Shown here: positions 37,452-45,211 of the stretch, piece after piece
How the letters are laid out: every line of letters begins with the position of its first letter
How positions within the stretch are numbered: position 1 is the first letter of the stretch
NCBI RefSeq assembly: GCF_004795055.1
Contig: NZ_SSBJ01000007.1
Span: forward strand, 1-64,000
Direction of reading: 5' to 3'
Origin: Streptomyces sp. A1136
Lineage (GTDB): Bacteria > Actinomycetota > Actinomycetes > Streptomycetales > Streptomycetaceae
Length of the DNA: 64,000 nt
Made by a program: the position numbers and the translations under genes
Notes under the pieces: model-generated
Told to the model about the DNA's origin: nothing
Database searches by the model: none
What the model saw: only the letters and a program-made list of their open reading frames with translations

Positions 37452-38060
37452 ATGACCGCCCCCGCGCCCGCGCTCACCCTGGACAGCGGCACCGCGCTGG
37501 TCCTCATCGACCTCCAACAGGGCATCCTCGCCCTCCCCACCGCCACACCCTCCGCGCGCGTCCTGGAGAACGGCATCGCCCTCGCCGAGGCCTTCCGGGC
37601 CCACCGGCTGCCGGTCGTGCTGGTCAAGGTCGCCTGGTCCCCCGACGGCGGCGACCTGCCCACCGCCAATGTCGACCGGCCGGGCCCCGCCTCCGCTCCC
37701 CCCGCCGCGTTCTCCGAGCTCCCCGACCGGCTGGCGGCCCTCGCGGACGTGGTCGTCACCAAACGGCACTGGGGCGCCTTCACCGGCACGGAGCTCGACC
37801 TCCAGCTGCGCCGCCGCGGCGTCCGCCGGATCGTCCTGGGCGGCATCTCGACGAGCATCGGCGTCGAGTCCACCGCGCGCACGGCCTGGGAGCACAGCTA
37901 CGAGCTGGTCTTCGCCGAGGACGCCACCACCGACATGGACGCAGACTCCCACGCGCACAGCTTCGACAAGATCTTCCCGCGCATCGGCAAGGTGAGCACG
38001 ACGGACGAGGTCATCAGGGCGGTGAAGGCCGTGGACGACGGGACCGTCACCCGGGGCTGA
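37452..38060 (+). CDS. Isochorismatase-like hydrolase lacking the catalytic cysteine
   Basis: 202 residues; ATG has GAGGAG upstream. The family Asp is in VLIDLQQGIL (about residue 20) and the Lys in VTKRHWGAF (about 101). At the position of the catalytic Cys of nicotinamidases the sequence reads GGISTSIGVESTAR, with Gly instead. Cysteine-less members include true isochorismatases, which use Asp only. The prediction is therefore hydrolysis of a vinyl ether or a non-amidase reaction, not nicotinamidase. It overlaps the convergent ATPase gene by 14 bases. Confidence 0.83.
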   Translation: MTAPAPALTLDSGTALVLIDLQQGILALPTATPSARVLENGIALAEAFRAHRLPVVLVKVAWSPDGGDLPTANVDRPGPASAPPAAFSELPDRLAALADVVVTKRHWGAFTGTELDLQLRRRGVRRIVLGGISTSIGVESTARTAWEHSYELVFAEDATTDMDADSHAHSFDKIFPRIGKVSTTDEVIRAVKAVDDGTVTRG

Positions 38061-38442
38061 CCTCAAGCCAGACGCACTTCCCGCCGTTGCCGGGGAGTGA
38101 GCCCCAACTGCGGGCCAGCCGGTCCACTATGAGCAGCCCGTGCCCGCCGGGCCGTCCCGGTTCGGGGGCCCGGGCGCGCACCGGCGGCGCGGGGTTGCCG
38201 TCCGTGACCTCGATCCGCAGCCGCTCCGGCGTCCAGTGCAGGAGCAGCGTCCCGGGCCCTCCGCCGTGCAGACAGGCGTTGGACACGACCTCCGAGACCA
38301 GGAGCAGGACGTCCTCGGCGGTCTCGGGAAGCCACTTCCAGGAGGCGAGGGCACGGCGGGCGAAGTCACGGCTGCGGGTCACCGGGTCGGCCGCGCCCTC
38401 CAGCAGCAGCAGCCGCACCCGGCCCGGGGACCCTCGCTGCAT
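38047..38442 (-). CDS. ATP-binding anti-sigma-type regulator (RsbW-like)
   Basis: 131 residues. A GHKL ATPase fold without a phosphorylated His: N box VSEVVSNACLHG and G box GGHGLLIVDRLARSWG. Such proteins bind and phosphorylate STAS partners and often sequester a sigma factor. It lies 73 bases downstream of the STAS gene on the same strand, and the two probably form a partner-switch module. No sigma gene is adjacent. Confidence 0.85.
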   Translation of the reverse strand: MQRGSPGRVRLLLLEGAADPVTRSRDFARRALASWKWLPETAEDVLLLVSEVVSNACLHGGGPGTLLLHWTPERLRIEVTDGNPAPPVRARAPEPGRPGGHGLLIVDRLARSWGSLPGNGGKCVWLEVSPG

Positions 38443-38515
38443 GACTCGTCTCCTCGTGCTCGCCTCGACCCTACGGACCCTCCACGCGCCGACGACGCGC
38501 CGCCCGGCGCAGCGG

Positions 38516-38878
38516 CTAGCGGGGCTGGCGCTCCAGCGCCTCCGCCACGTCCGCGTACACCGGGAACACCCCGTCCGCCCCGGTGATGCGGAACATGCGC
38601 GCGACCGGTCCGCTCAGACCGGCCAGCGCCAACGTGCCGCCGACCTCTTGGACCGCGATCCTGCTGTGCAGGAGCACGTTGAGTCCGGTGGAGTCGCAAA
38701 AACCCAGTCCGGACACGTCGACCAACAACCGGCCACCCGGGGTGACCGCCGCATCCAAGGCGTCCCGCAGGGGCTGGGCCGTGTCGTGATCCAGCTCCCC
38801 GGCGACGGCGAGGACGACGGTTCCGTCCACGGCCCGCACATCGACCGTGAACCGCGCATTGCCCGCTCCCGGCACCAT
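38516..38878 (-). CDS. STAS anti-anti-sigma factor
   Basis: 120 residues from ATG 38878, with AAGGTGG upstream. The STAS domain has the phospho-acceptor Ser in LGFCDSTGLNVLL (about residue 60). Phosphorylation by the ATPase partner would release it from the anti-sigma protein. It is the first gene of the pair. The longer frame upstream is not coding-like. Confidence 0.88.
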   Translation of the reverse strand: MVPGAGNARFTVDVRAVDGTVVLAVAGELDHDTAQPLRDALDAAVTPGGRLLVDVSGLGFCDSTGLNVLLHSRIAVQEVGGTLALAGLSGPVARMFRITGADGVFPVYADVAEALERQPR

Positions 38879-39090
38879 CGGCACCACCTTCCGTCCTGCT
38901 GTGGATGCGCCTGCCCGGTTCCCGCCGGGATACGCACGCGGCTCCGGTCGGCGTCCGCACGAGCCGACCCGGCGTCTCGACCCCCTCGCACCCGCGGGCC
39001 GGCCCTGATCACCGGACCCTACGCGCCGGTCCCCCTCCTGTCGCGGGCCCCCCGCCGTGTCGGAGGCGGTCGCACCCGACCCGACCCGCC

Positions 39091-39124
39091 GCGCCCGGCG
39101 CCCGGCGCCCGGCGCCCGGCGCCC
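39091..39124. repeat. 7-bp tandem repeat, about five copies
   Basis: GCGCCCG repeats four times exactly, and a fifth copy differs only at its last base. It is located between the STAS promoter and the tRNA terminator. Short GC-rich tandem repeats like this vary by slippage. Confidence 0.8.
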
Positions 39125-39134
39125 CAAAACGGCC

Positions 39135-39168
39135 AGGGGCCGTTTCAGATCGCTCTGAAACGGCCCCT
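39135..39168 (-). terminator. Terminator of tRNA-Pro
   Basis: A 15-bp perfect stem (39135-39149 with 39154-39168) with loop TCGC lies 20 bases beyond the tRNA 3' end. On the minus strand it is followed by TTTT within a few bases. Confidence 0.85.
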
Positions 39169-39187
39169 GATCTGCGACTCTCACGAG

Positions 39188-39261
<74 letters not shown>

Positions 39262-39382
39262 TTGTGCCTGGGCACTGTGCCTCCCACCAGGGCTTTCCCC
39301 CTCGCGGCGGGCACATGCAGAACATTACCGCACGCCGGGGGGTGTACGTGCACGGGTGATCCGCGAGCGGCACCATGGGCGG

Positions 39383-39886
39383 ATGAGGGAACGGGATCGC
39401 GACGACGAGGGACGGGCACGCAGCGCGCGGCCGCGGGACGGGCTGGGGCGGCCGTTGCCGTACGGGGCGCCCGGGGTCGAGCGGCAGCCCGAGGGGGTGG
39501 TGCGGACGCCGGCCGAGACGGTGGCGCAGGCGCAGCGGCTGCTGGACGGCGGGATGCCCTTCCACGCGCACGAGGTGTTCGAGGACGCCTGGAAGTCCGG
39601 GCCGGCGGCGCAGGCCCCGCTGTGGCGTGGGCTCGCGCAGCTGGCGGTGGGGCTGACGCACGCCGCCCGGGGGAACGCGGTGGGCGGGGCGCGGCTGCTG
39701 CGGCGCGGAGCGCAGGCCCTGGCCTCGCCGGAGGCATCGCCCTACGGGATCGACGCGGCCGGGATCGACGTCCCCGGGCTGGTCCGCTGGGCCCGGGAGC
39801 TGGCCGACCGGGTGGAGGGCGGGGCCGTGGTGGACGCCGCCCGCGAGGCGCCCTCGCTATGCGGTGGCGGACGCGGGCTGGAGTAG
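39383..39886 (+). CDS. DUF309 protein
   Basis: 167 residues. After a charged start, the DUF309 motif LDGGMPFHAHEVFEDAWKSGPA appears at about 55-75, and LWRGLAQLAVGLTHAARGN follows. The pattern is helical with conserved His, Glu and Trp. The function is unknown. The 3' end overlaps the convergent VOC gene by 30 bases. A frame extending upstream of the ATG runs through the tRNA and is not real. Confidence 0.83.
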   Translation: MRERDRDDEGRARSARPRDGLGRPLPYGAPGVERQPEGVVRTPAETVAQAQRLLDGGMPFHAHEVFEDAWKSGPAAQAPLWRGLAQLAVGLTHAARGNAVGGARLLRRGAQALASPEASPYGIDAAGIDVPGLVRWARELADRVEGGAVVDAAREAPSLCGGGRGLE

Positions 39887-40258
39887 GTCCCAGCGGTTCC
39901 CGTAGAGGTCCTCGAAGACGGCGACGCTGCCGTAGGTCTCGTGGCGCGGCTCTTCCAGGAAGCGGACGCCCTCGGCGGTCATCCGGGCGTGGTCGCCCGC
40001 GAAGTCGTCGGTGTAGAGGAAGAAGCCGACCCGGCCACCGGTCTGGTCGCCGACCCGGGCGCGCTGGGCGTCGTCCTTGGCGCGGGCCAGCAGCAGCGCG
40101 GACTCGGTGGCGCCGGGCGGCCGGACCACGACCCACCGCGAGCCGTCGGGCCGGGCGGTGTCCTCGTCGAGGGTGAAGCCGAGGGCGCGGGTGTAGAAGT
40201 CGATGGCGTCGTCGTAGTCGTGGACCACGAGGGCGGTGAGGGCGATGTGTGCGGACAT
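39857..40258 (-). CDS. VOC (glyoxalase/bleomycin-resistance fold) protein
   Basis: 133 residues with the paired beta-alpha-beta-beta-beta units of the VOC superfamily. His and Glu residues suitable for a metal site are in VHDYDDAIDFYTRALGF and FEDLYGNRWDLLQ. The ATG follows the lutC stop after 4 bases, so it may belong to the lactate operon. Its reaction is unknown. Confidence 0.83.
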   Translation of the reverse strand: MSAHIALTALVVHDYDDAIDFYTRALGFTLDEDTARPDGSRWVVVRPPGATESALLLARAKDDAQRARVGDQTGGRVGFFLYTDDFAGDHARMTAEGVRFLEEPRHETYGSVAVFEDLYGNRWDLLQPASATA

Positions 40259-40262
40259 GCCC

Positions 40263-40901
40263 TCATTGTGCGGGTGCGTCGAGCAGGACCACCTCCAGGG
40301 TACGGGGGCCGTGGACGCCCTCCACCCGGTCGAGTTCGATGTCGCTGGTGGCGGAGGGCCCGGAGATCCAGGTCAGCGGCCGGGTCGGGTCGAGGCGTTC
40401 GAGGGCCTGCGGGACGGACTCCACCACCTGTCCGGGCACGCGGACCACGCAGATGTGGTGGTCCGGGACCAGGGTGATGCGGCGGCGGCCTTGGTCGGGG
40501 CCGCCGTCCAGGACGATCGTGCCGGTCTCGGCGACGGCCAGGGCGCAGCCCGTGACCACGCTGTCCACGGCGTCGAGTGCGTACGGGGTGGACTCGACCG
40601 AGTCCGGGACCCGGGTCGCTTCCGCCGCGCCGAGCCAGGACGGGGGCAGGCCGGGCGGTACGAGCACGGTCCGCGCGCCCCGCGCGGCCAGCAGCGCGGC
40701 CAGGAGCGGCGCGAGGCCGTCCTCGTCGGTGCGATGGACCTTCGCGCGGTACTCGGCGAGGTGGGCGGCGAGCAGGTCCGCGGATTGCGCGGGCGTGCGG
40801 ACTCCGTGGACGCGGAGGTAGTCGCGGGGGATCTCGATCTCGGGACCCGGCTCCCCCAGCGCACGCCGGATCCGGCCCAGCACTCGGTCCCTGCCGCTCA
40901 C
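40263..40901 (-). CDS. lutC: LUD domain protein, lactate utilisation LutC
   Basis: 212 residues from GTG 40901 with GGGGAGGA upstream; GTGA overlap with lutB. The LUD domain (TGCALAVAETGTIVLDGG, HHICVVRVPGQVVESV) matches the third subunit of the iron-sulfur L-lactate oxidising complex. Downstream of lutA and lutB, it completes the standard order. Confidence 0.9.
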   Translation of the reverse strand: MSGRDRVLGRIRRALGEPGPEIEIPRDYLRVHGVRTPAQSADLLAAHLAEYRAKVHRTDEDGLAPLLAALLAARGARTVLVPPGLPPSWLGAAEATRVPDSVESTPYALDAVDSVVTGCALAVAETGTIVLDGGPDQGRRRITLVPDHHICVVRVPGQVVESVPQALERLDPTRPLTWISGPSATSDIELDRVEGVHGPRTLEVVLLDAPAQ

Positions 40902-42382
40902 GCCCGTCCTCCCCGCTCGCGCGCCCACCAGTCGCGGAAGGGTTCCTCCGGGGGCAGGGGCAGCTCGCGGCTGTCGGTCCAGGCGCGGCCCGGTCCGGGC
41001 AGCCGGCGCGGTCGCAGCCGCCGGGCCCGCGACAGCAGCCGCTCCCCCGCGCGCAGCGCGCGGGGGCGTTCCAGCAGCAGCCGGGCGGCGCGCATCGCGG
41101 CCCGTTCGGCGGTGTGGCCGCGCGCGGGACGGATGCGTACGCGGATGCCCTCACGGGTCACCGGGCCGCCCTGTACCACGCGTTCGCGCAGGTGGAGGAG
41201 GACCTCGGGGATGTCGATGGCGACGGGGCAGACCTCGTAGCAGGCGCCGCACAGGGTGGAGGCGTAGGGCAGCGAGGCGTCGATCTCGCTGCCGGTGCCC
41301 CGCAGTTGGGGGCTCAGGATCGCGCCGATCGGGCCGGGGTAGACGGAGCCGTAGGCGTGACCGCCGGCGCGTTCGTAGACGGGGCAGACGTTCAGGCAGG
41401 CCGAGCAGCGGATGCAGCGCAGCGCCTGGCGGCCGATCTCGTCGGCGAGGGTGTCGGTGCGGCCGTTGTCGAGGAGGACGAGGTGGAAGGCGGCGGGACC
41501 GTCGTCGTCGGCCCCTTTCGACGGACCCAGCCCGGTCCACATCGTGGTGTAGGGGTTCATCCGCTCGGCGGTGGAGGAGCGCGGCAGCGTCTGGAGGAAG
41601 ATCTCCAGGTCGCGGAAGGTCGGCACCACCTTCTCGATGCCCACGACGGAGATCAGGGTCTCGGGCAGGGTCAGGCACATCCTGCCGTTGCCCTCGGACT
41701 CGAACACGACCATCGTGCCGGTCTCGGCGACCATGAAATTGGCGCCCGAGACGGCGACCTTGGCGCGCAGGAACTTCTCGCGCAGGTGCAGGCGCGCCGC
41801 TTCGGCCAGCTCGCGCGGGTCGTCGCCCAGCCCGTCGGGGGCCGGCCGTCCCCAACGGCCCATCTCGGCCAGGAAGACATCGCGGATCTCGGCCCGGTTG
41901 CGGTGGATGGCCGGGACGAGGATGTGCGAGGGCCGGTCGTGGCCCAGTTGGACGATGAGTTCGGCCAGGTCGGTCTCGTACGCGGCGATCCCGGCCGCCT
42001 CCAGTGCCTCGTTGAGGCCGATCTCCTGGGTGGCCATCGACTTGACCTTGACGACTTCCCGCTCGCCGGTGGCCAGGACCAGCGCGGTCACGATCCGGTT
42101 CGCCTCGGCCGCGTCCGCCGCCCAGTGGACGGTGCCGCCGGCGGCGGTCACCGCCGCCTCCAGGCGCAGCAGGTAGTGGTCGAGCCGGCGCAGGGTGTGG
42201 TCCTTGACGGCCTTGCCGGCCGCGCGCAGCCGGTCCCAGTCCTCCAGTTCTGCGACCGCACGGGCCCGTTTGTCGCGGATGGTGTGGGTGGCGCGGCGCA
42301 GGTTGGCGCGCAGCACCTCGTCCCGTACGGCCTGCCGTGCGGCCGGCGGGAAGGCGGGCATGCCGAGGTGGGTGGCCGTCAT
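40898..42382 (-). CDS. lutB: Iron-sulfur lactate oxidation subunit LutB
   Basis: 494 residues from ATG 42382, overlapping the lutA stop (ATGA) and preceded by GGGAGG. An LUD domain in the N-terminal half is followed by two ferredoxin motifs (CIRCSACLNVCP and TLCGACYEVCP) around residues 310-380. It carries electrons in L-lactate oxidation to pyruvate. The C-terminal segment is helical. Confidence 0.92.
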   Translation of the reverse strand: MTATHLGMPAFPPAARQAVRDEVLRANLRRATHTIRDKRARAVAELEDWDRLRAAGKAVKDHTLRRLDHYLLRLEAAVTAAGGTVHWAADAAEANRIVTALVLATGEREVVKVKSMATQEIGLNEALEAAGIAAYETDLAELIVQLGHDRPSHILVPAIHRNRAEIRDVFLAEMGRWGRPAPDGLGDDPRELAEAARLHLREKFLRAKVAVSGANFMVAETGTMVVFESEGNGRMCLTLPETLISVVGIEKVVPTFRDLEIFLQTLPRSSTAERMNPYTTMWTGLGPSKGADDDGPAAFHLVLLDNGRTDTLADEIGRQALRCIRCSACLNVCPVYERAGGHAYGSVYPGPIGAILSPQLRGTGSEIDASLPYASTLCGACYEVCPVAIDIPEVLLHLRERVVQGGPVTREGIRVRIRPARGHTAERAAMRAARLLLERPRALRAGERLLSRARRLRPRRLPGPGRAWTDSRELPLPPEEPFRDWWARERGGRA

Positions 42383-43149
42383 CGCGGGGTCGCCTCCCGT
42401 GACGCCGGTGCCTTGGTCGAGGCCAGGATCTCGGCGAGGTGCAGGGTCCTCAAGGAGGCGCCGGCGCGGCGGATCGTCCCGTCGAGGTGGGCGAGGCAGG
42501 AGTTGTCGGCGCCGCAGAGCACCTCGGCGCCGGTGTCCCGGGCGGCGCGGACCTTGTCGGCGCCCATCGCGGCGGAGACGTCGGGGTTCTTGACCGCGAA
42601 GGTACCGCCGAATCCGCAACACTCCTCGGCGCCGGGCAGCTCGACCAGTTCGAGTCCCTCGACGGCGGCCAGGAGCCGCCGCGGGCGATCTCCGAGCCCG
42701 AGGGTCCGCGCGCCGTGGCAGGAGGGGTGGTAGGTGACGGTGTGGGGGAAACAGGCGCCGACGTCCGTCACCCCGAGCACGTCGACGAGGAACTCGGTCA
42801 GCTCGTGGACGCGGGGCACGAGGTCGGCCGCGAGGTCCGCGAGCTCGGTGCCGCGTCCTTCGGCCGCGGCCTTGGCGCCGATGCGGGGGTAGTGCTCGCG
42901 GATCATGGCGACACAGGAGCCGGAGGGGGCGACCACGTACGGGTACCCGGAGAAGGCCTCGGCGGTGCGGCGCAGCAGCGGTTCGCTCTCGTACCGGTAG
43001 CCGGTGTTGTACTGCGGTTGGCCGCAGCAGCCCTGCGCCGCCGGGAAGTCCACCTCCACGCCGAGCCGCTCCAACAGGCGTACCACGGCGACGCCGGTGC
43101 GCGGGTACAGGGCGTCGTTGACGCAGGTGACGAACAGGGCGGCACGCAT
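42379..43149 (-). CDS. lutA: Lactate oxidation subunit LutA
   Basis: 256 residues. The two CCG domains carry QGCCGQPQYNTGY and EECCGFGG motifs that ligate an unusual iron-sulfur cluster. It shares homology with heterodisulfide reductase and glycolate oxidase subunits. The start is 18 bases from the start of the divergent cobF, without a Shine-Dalgarno sequence; a -10-like TATTCT 7 bases upstream suggests a leaderless mRNA. Confidence 0.92.
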   Translation of the reverse strand: MRAALFVTCVNDALYPRTGVAVVRLLERLGVEVDFPAAQGCCGQPQYNTGYRYESEPLLRRTAEAFSGYPYVVAPSGSCVAMIREHYPRIGAKAAAEGRGTELADLAADLVPRVHELTEFLVDVLGVTDVGACFPHTVTYHPSCHGARTLGLGDRPRRLLAAVEGLELVELPGAEECCGFGGTFAVKNPDVSAAMGADKVRAARDTGAEVLCGADNSCLAHLDGTIRRAGASLRTLHLAEILASTKAPASREATPR

Positions 43150-43155
43150 GACGGG

Positions 43156-43162
43156 CAGAATA
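43156..43162. promoter_or_regulatory. Overlapping -10 elements of lutA and cobF
   Basis: TATTCT (43162-43157, minus) and CAGAAT (43156-43161, plus) overlap in the 18-bp gap. They end 7 and 6 bases before the respective start codons. Both genes would be leaderless and transcribed from the same unwound region. Confidence 0.55.
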
Positions 43163-43167
43163 GCCGG

Positions 43168-43920
43168 GTGAAGAAGTTCTCAGTGATCGGCATAGGCGCG
43201 GGCGACCCGGACCACCTGACCCTCCAGGCGGTCAAGGCGATCGGCGCCACGGACGCATTCCTCATCCTGGAGAAGGGTGAGGAGAAGGCGGACCTCACCG
43301 GGCTGCGGCGGGCGATGCTCGACGCGCACGCCCGCCCCGGCCACCGGTTGGTGGAGGGCCGCGACCCGGACCGCGACCGGACCCCGGCCGACTACACCCC
43401 CACGGTGGACGGCTGGCGCAGCGCGCGGGCCGAGATCTTCGAGCGGTTCATCGCCGAGGACCTCGCGGACGGCGAGACGGGCGCGTTCCTGGTCTGGGGC
43501 GACCCCTCGCTGTACGACTCCACCCTCGCGATCCTGGACGAGGTGCTGGAGCGGGGGCGGGTCGCCTTCGAGCACGAGGTGGTACCGGGGATCAGCAGCA
43601 TCTCCGCGCTGCTGGCCCGCCACCGCACCAACCTGAACCGGGTCGGGCGGCCGGTCCAGATCACCACCGGCCGCCGGCTGGCCGAGGGCTGGCCGCAGGA
43701 CGTGGACGACGTGGTGGTGATGCTGGACGCGCGGCACGCCTTCACCGCCCACCTCGACCAGGACCTCTTCATCTACTGGGGCGCCTACGTCGGCACTCCG
43801 GACGAGATCCTGGTCTCGGGGAAACTGGCGGAGGTCGCGGGCCGGATCGAGGAACTGCGGACCGAGGCCCGTGCGCGCAAGGGCTGGATCATGGACACCT
43901 ACCTGCTCCGGCGCGGCTGA
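43168..43920 (+). CDS. cobF: Precorrin-6A synthase (deacetylating)
   Basis: 250 residues. A tetrapyrrole methylase fold: SVIGIGAGDPDHLTLQAVKAI with the SAM loop, GAFLVWGDPSLYDST, and VVPGISSISALLARH. CobF methylates C-1 of precorrin-5 with loss of acetate in aerobic cobalamin synthesis. It stands outside other cob genes in this window. GTG 43168 fits the family start. Confidence 0.9.
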   Translation: MKKFSVIGIGAGDPDHLTLQAVKAIGATDAFLILEKGEEKADLTGLRRAMLDAHARPGHRLVEGRDPDRDRTPADYTPTVDGWRSARAEIFERFIAEDLADGETGAFLVWGDPSLYDSTLAILDEVLERGRVAFEHEVVPGISSISALLARHRTNLNRVGRPVQITTGRRLAEGWPQDVDDVVVMLDARHAFTAHLDQDLFIYWGAYVGTPDEILVSGKLAEVAGRIEELRTEARARKGWIMDTYLLRRG

Positions 43921-43924
43921 GCCG

Positions 43925-45106
43925 CTACCGCGGCAGGTAGGCGGGGAGCCCGGCGGCGAGGCGTTCGTACTCCTCGGGGCGGTTGTAGACCTGCCCGCAG
44001 ACACGGATGCCGCCGCCGCCCGGCCAGGGCCAGATCAGCACCCTGATCCGCAGCTCCCGGGCGATCCGCTCGCGCAGTTCGCGGGCGTCGTCCGGGGTCT
44101 CGGCGGTGCCGGGCGGCAGCCGCAGGGACCGCATGGCGAGTCCCGGGGTGAAGGGGAGCGGGGTGAGCCAGGGGAGTTCGGCGAGCAGTTGCGCGCCGTA
44201 CGCGGCTAGGGCGCTGTTGTGGGCCCGGACCTTGGCCGCGTCGAGCCGGTCGAGGAGGTCCAGTCCCTCGGGGGCCGAGAGCCGGCCGGTGTAGTCGACG
44301 GTGGCCCGGTTCTCGACGGAGCGGGGGAAGCCCTGCGCGTCCTCCCAGGACGGCACCAGCGCCTTGACCCGGGCGCGGTGGTGGGGGGCGACGGCGAGGA
44401 GGGCGCTGCCGGAGGGGGCGTACCCCCACTTGTGCAGGTTCCCGAACCAGAAGTCGGCGCCGCCCGCGAGGGGGTCGGCGAGCATTCCGGGCGAGTGGGC
44501 GCCGTCGACGACGGTGGTGACGCCCCGGGCGGCGAGGTCGGCGAGGAGCGCCGGGCCGGCGATGAGGCGCGCGGTGGGCGAGCTGATCTGGTCGAGCAGC
44601 GCCACCTTGGTACGGGGCGTCAGAGCGGCCAGCACGGCTTCCCGTACGGCGTCCTCGTCCGGGAGGTCCGGGTCCAGGCGGACGGTGGTGACGGGGGCCC
44701 GGCGGGCGGCGGCCGCGCTGACCGTGCCGTAGCCGTGATCGGTCACCAGGATCTCGTCGCCGTCGGCGAGTTCGACGGCGTTCAGGGCCAGGTTGGCGCC
44801 CTCGGTGGCGTTGGAGATGAAGGCGATCGAGTCGGGGTCGGCCCCCAGGTGCGCGGCGACCCTGCCGCGGGCGGCGGCGATCCGGTCGGCCACGTCGACG
44901 AAGAAGGTGTCCGGGTCGGCGTGCAGTTCCGCCGACAGCGCCGCCTGCACCTCCTGCACGGGGATCGGGACGGCGCCGAACGAGCCGTGGTTGAGGTGCG
45001 CGATCCCCGGGTCGAGGCGGAAGAGCTGTTGCCCGCCCGGGAACGGCGGGGGGCTGTTCGGCAGGGTGGCGGGCGCGCTCTTCGGCTCGCTGGTCGACTC
45101 GGTCAC
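43925..45106 (-). CDS. Class-V aminotransferase, isopenicillin-N-epimerase-like
   Basis: 393 residues from GTG 45106 with GGAGGAG upstream. The PLP lysine is in GNLHKWGYAP (about 234-243). Other conserved parts are LNHGSFGAVP, SNATEGANLAL and VVDGAHSPGM. In this subfamily many members are desulfurases, epimerases or decarboxylating enzymes of unknown substrate. The stop is 4 bases from the convergent cobF stop. Confidence 0.85.
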   Translation of the reverse strand: MTESTSEPKSAPATLPNSPPPFPGGQQLFRLDPGIAHLNHGSFGAVPIPVQEVQAALSAELHADPDTFFVDVADRIAAARGRVAAHLGADPDSIAFISNATEGANLALNAVELADGDEILVTDHGYGTVSAAAARRAPVTTVRLDPDLPDEDAVREAVLAALTPRTKVALLDQISSPTARLIAGPALLADLAARGVTTVVDGAHSPGMLADPLAGGADFWFGNLHKWGYAPSGSALLAVAPHHRARVKALVPSWEDAQGFPRSVENRATVDYTGRLSAPEGLDLLDRLDAAKVRAHNSALAAYGAQLLAELPWLTPLPFTPGLAMRSLRLPPGTAETPDDARELRERIARELRIRVLIWPWPGGGGIRVCGQVYNRPEEYERLAAGLPAYLPR

Positions 45107-45211
45107 GATGCTCCTCCGGGGGGCGGTGGGACGGTCCTGACGGAGCATGCGGGGCCGACCGCACGTCCGGTAGGGCCAATTGCGCCAGGGTGGCCGGGCC
45201 CCGGCCGGCGG

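Noticed and set aside
39091..39124. CRISPR or attachment site next to the tRNA
   Set aside because: A 7-bp tandem repeat without spacers; no integrase and no copy of the tRNA 3' end nearby, so no integration event is indicated.
43168..43920. Cobalamin riboswitch at cobF
   Set aside because: There are only 18 bases between the divergent starts, too short for any riboswitch leader.
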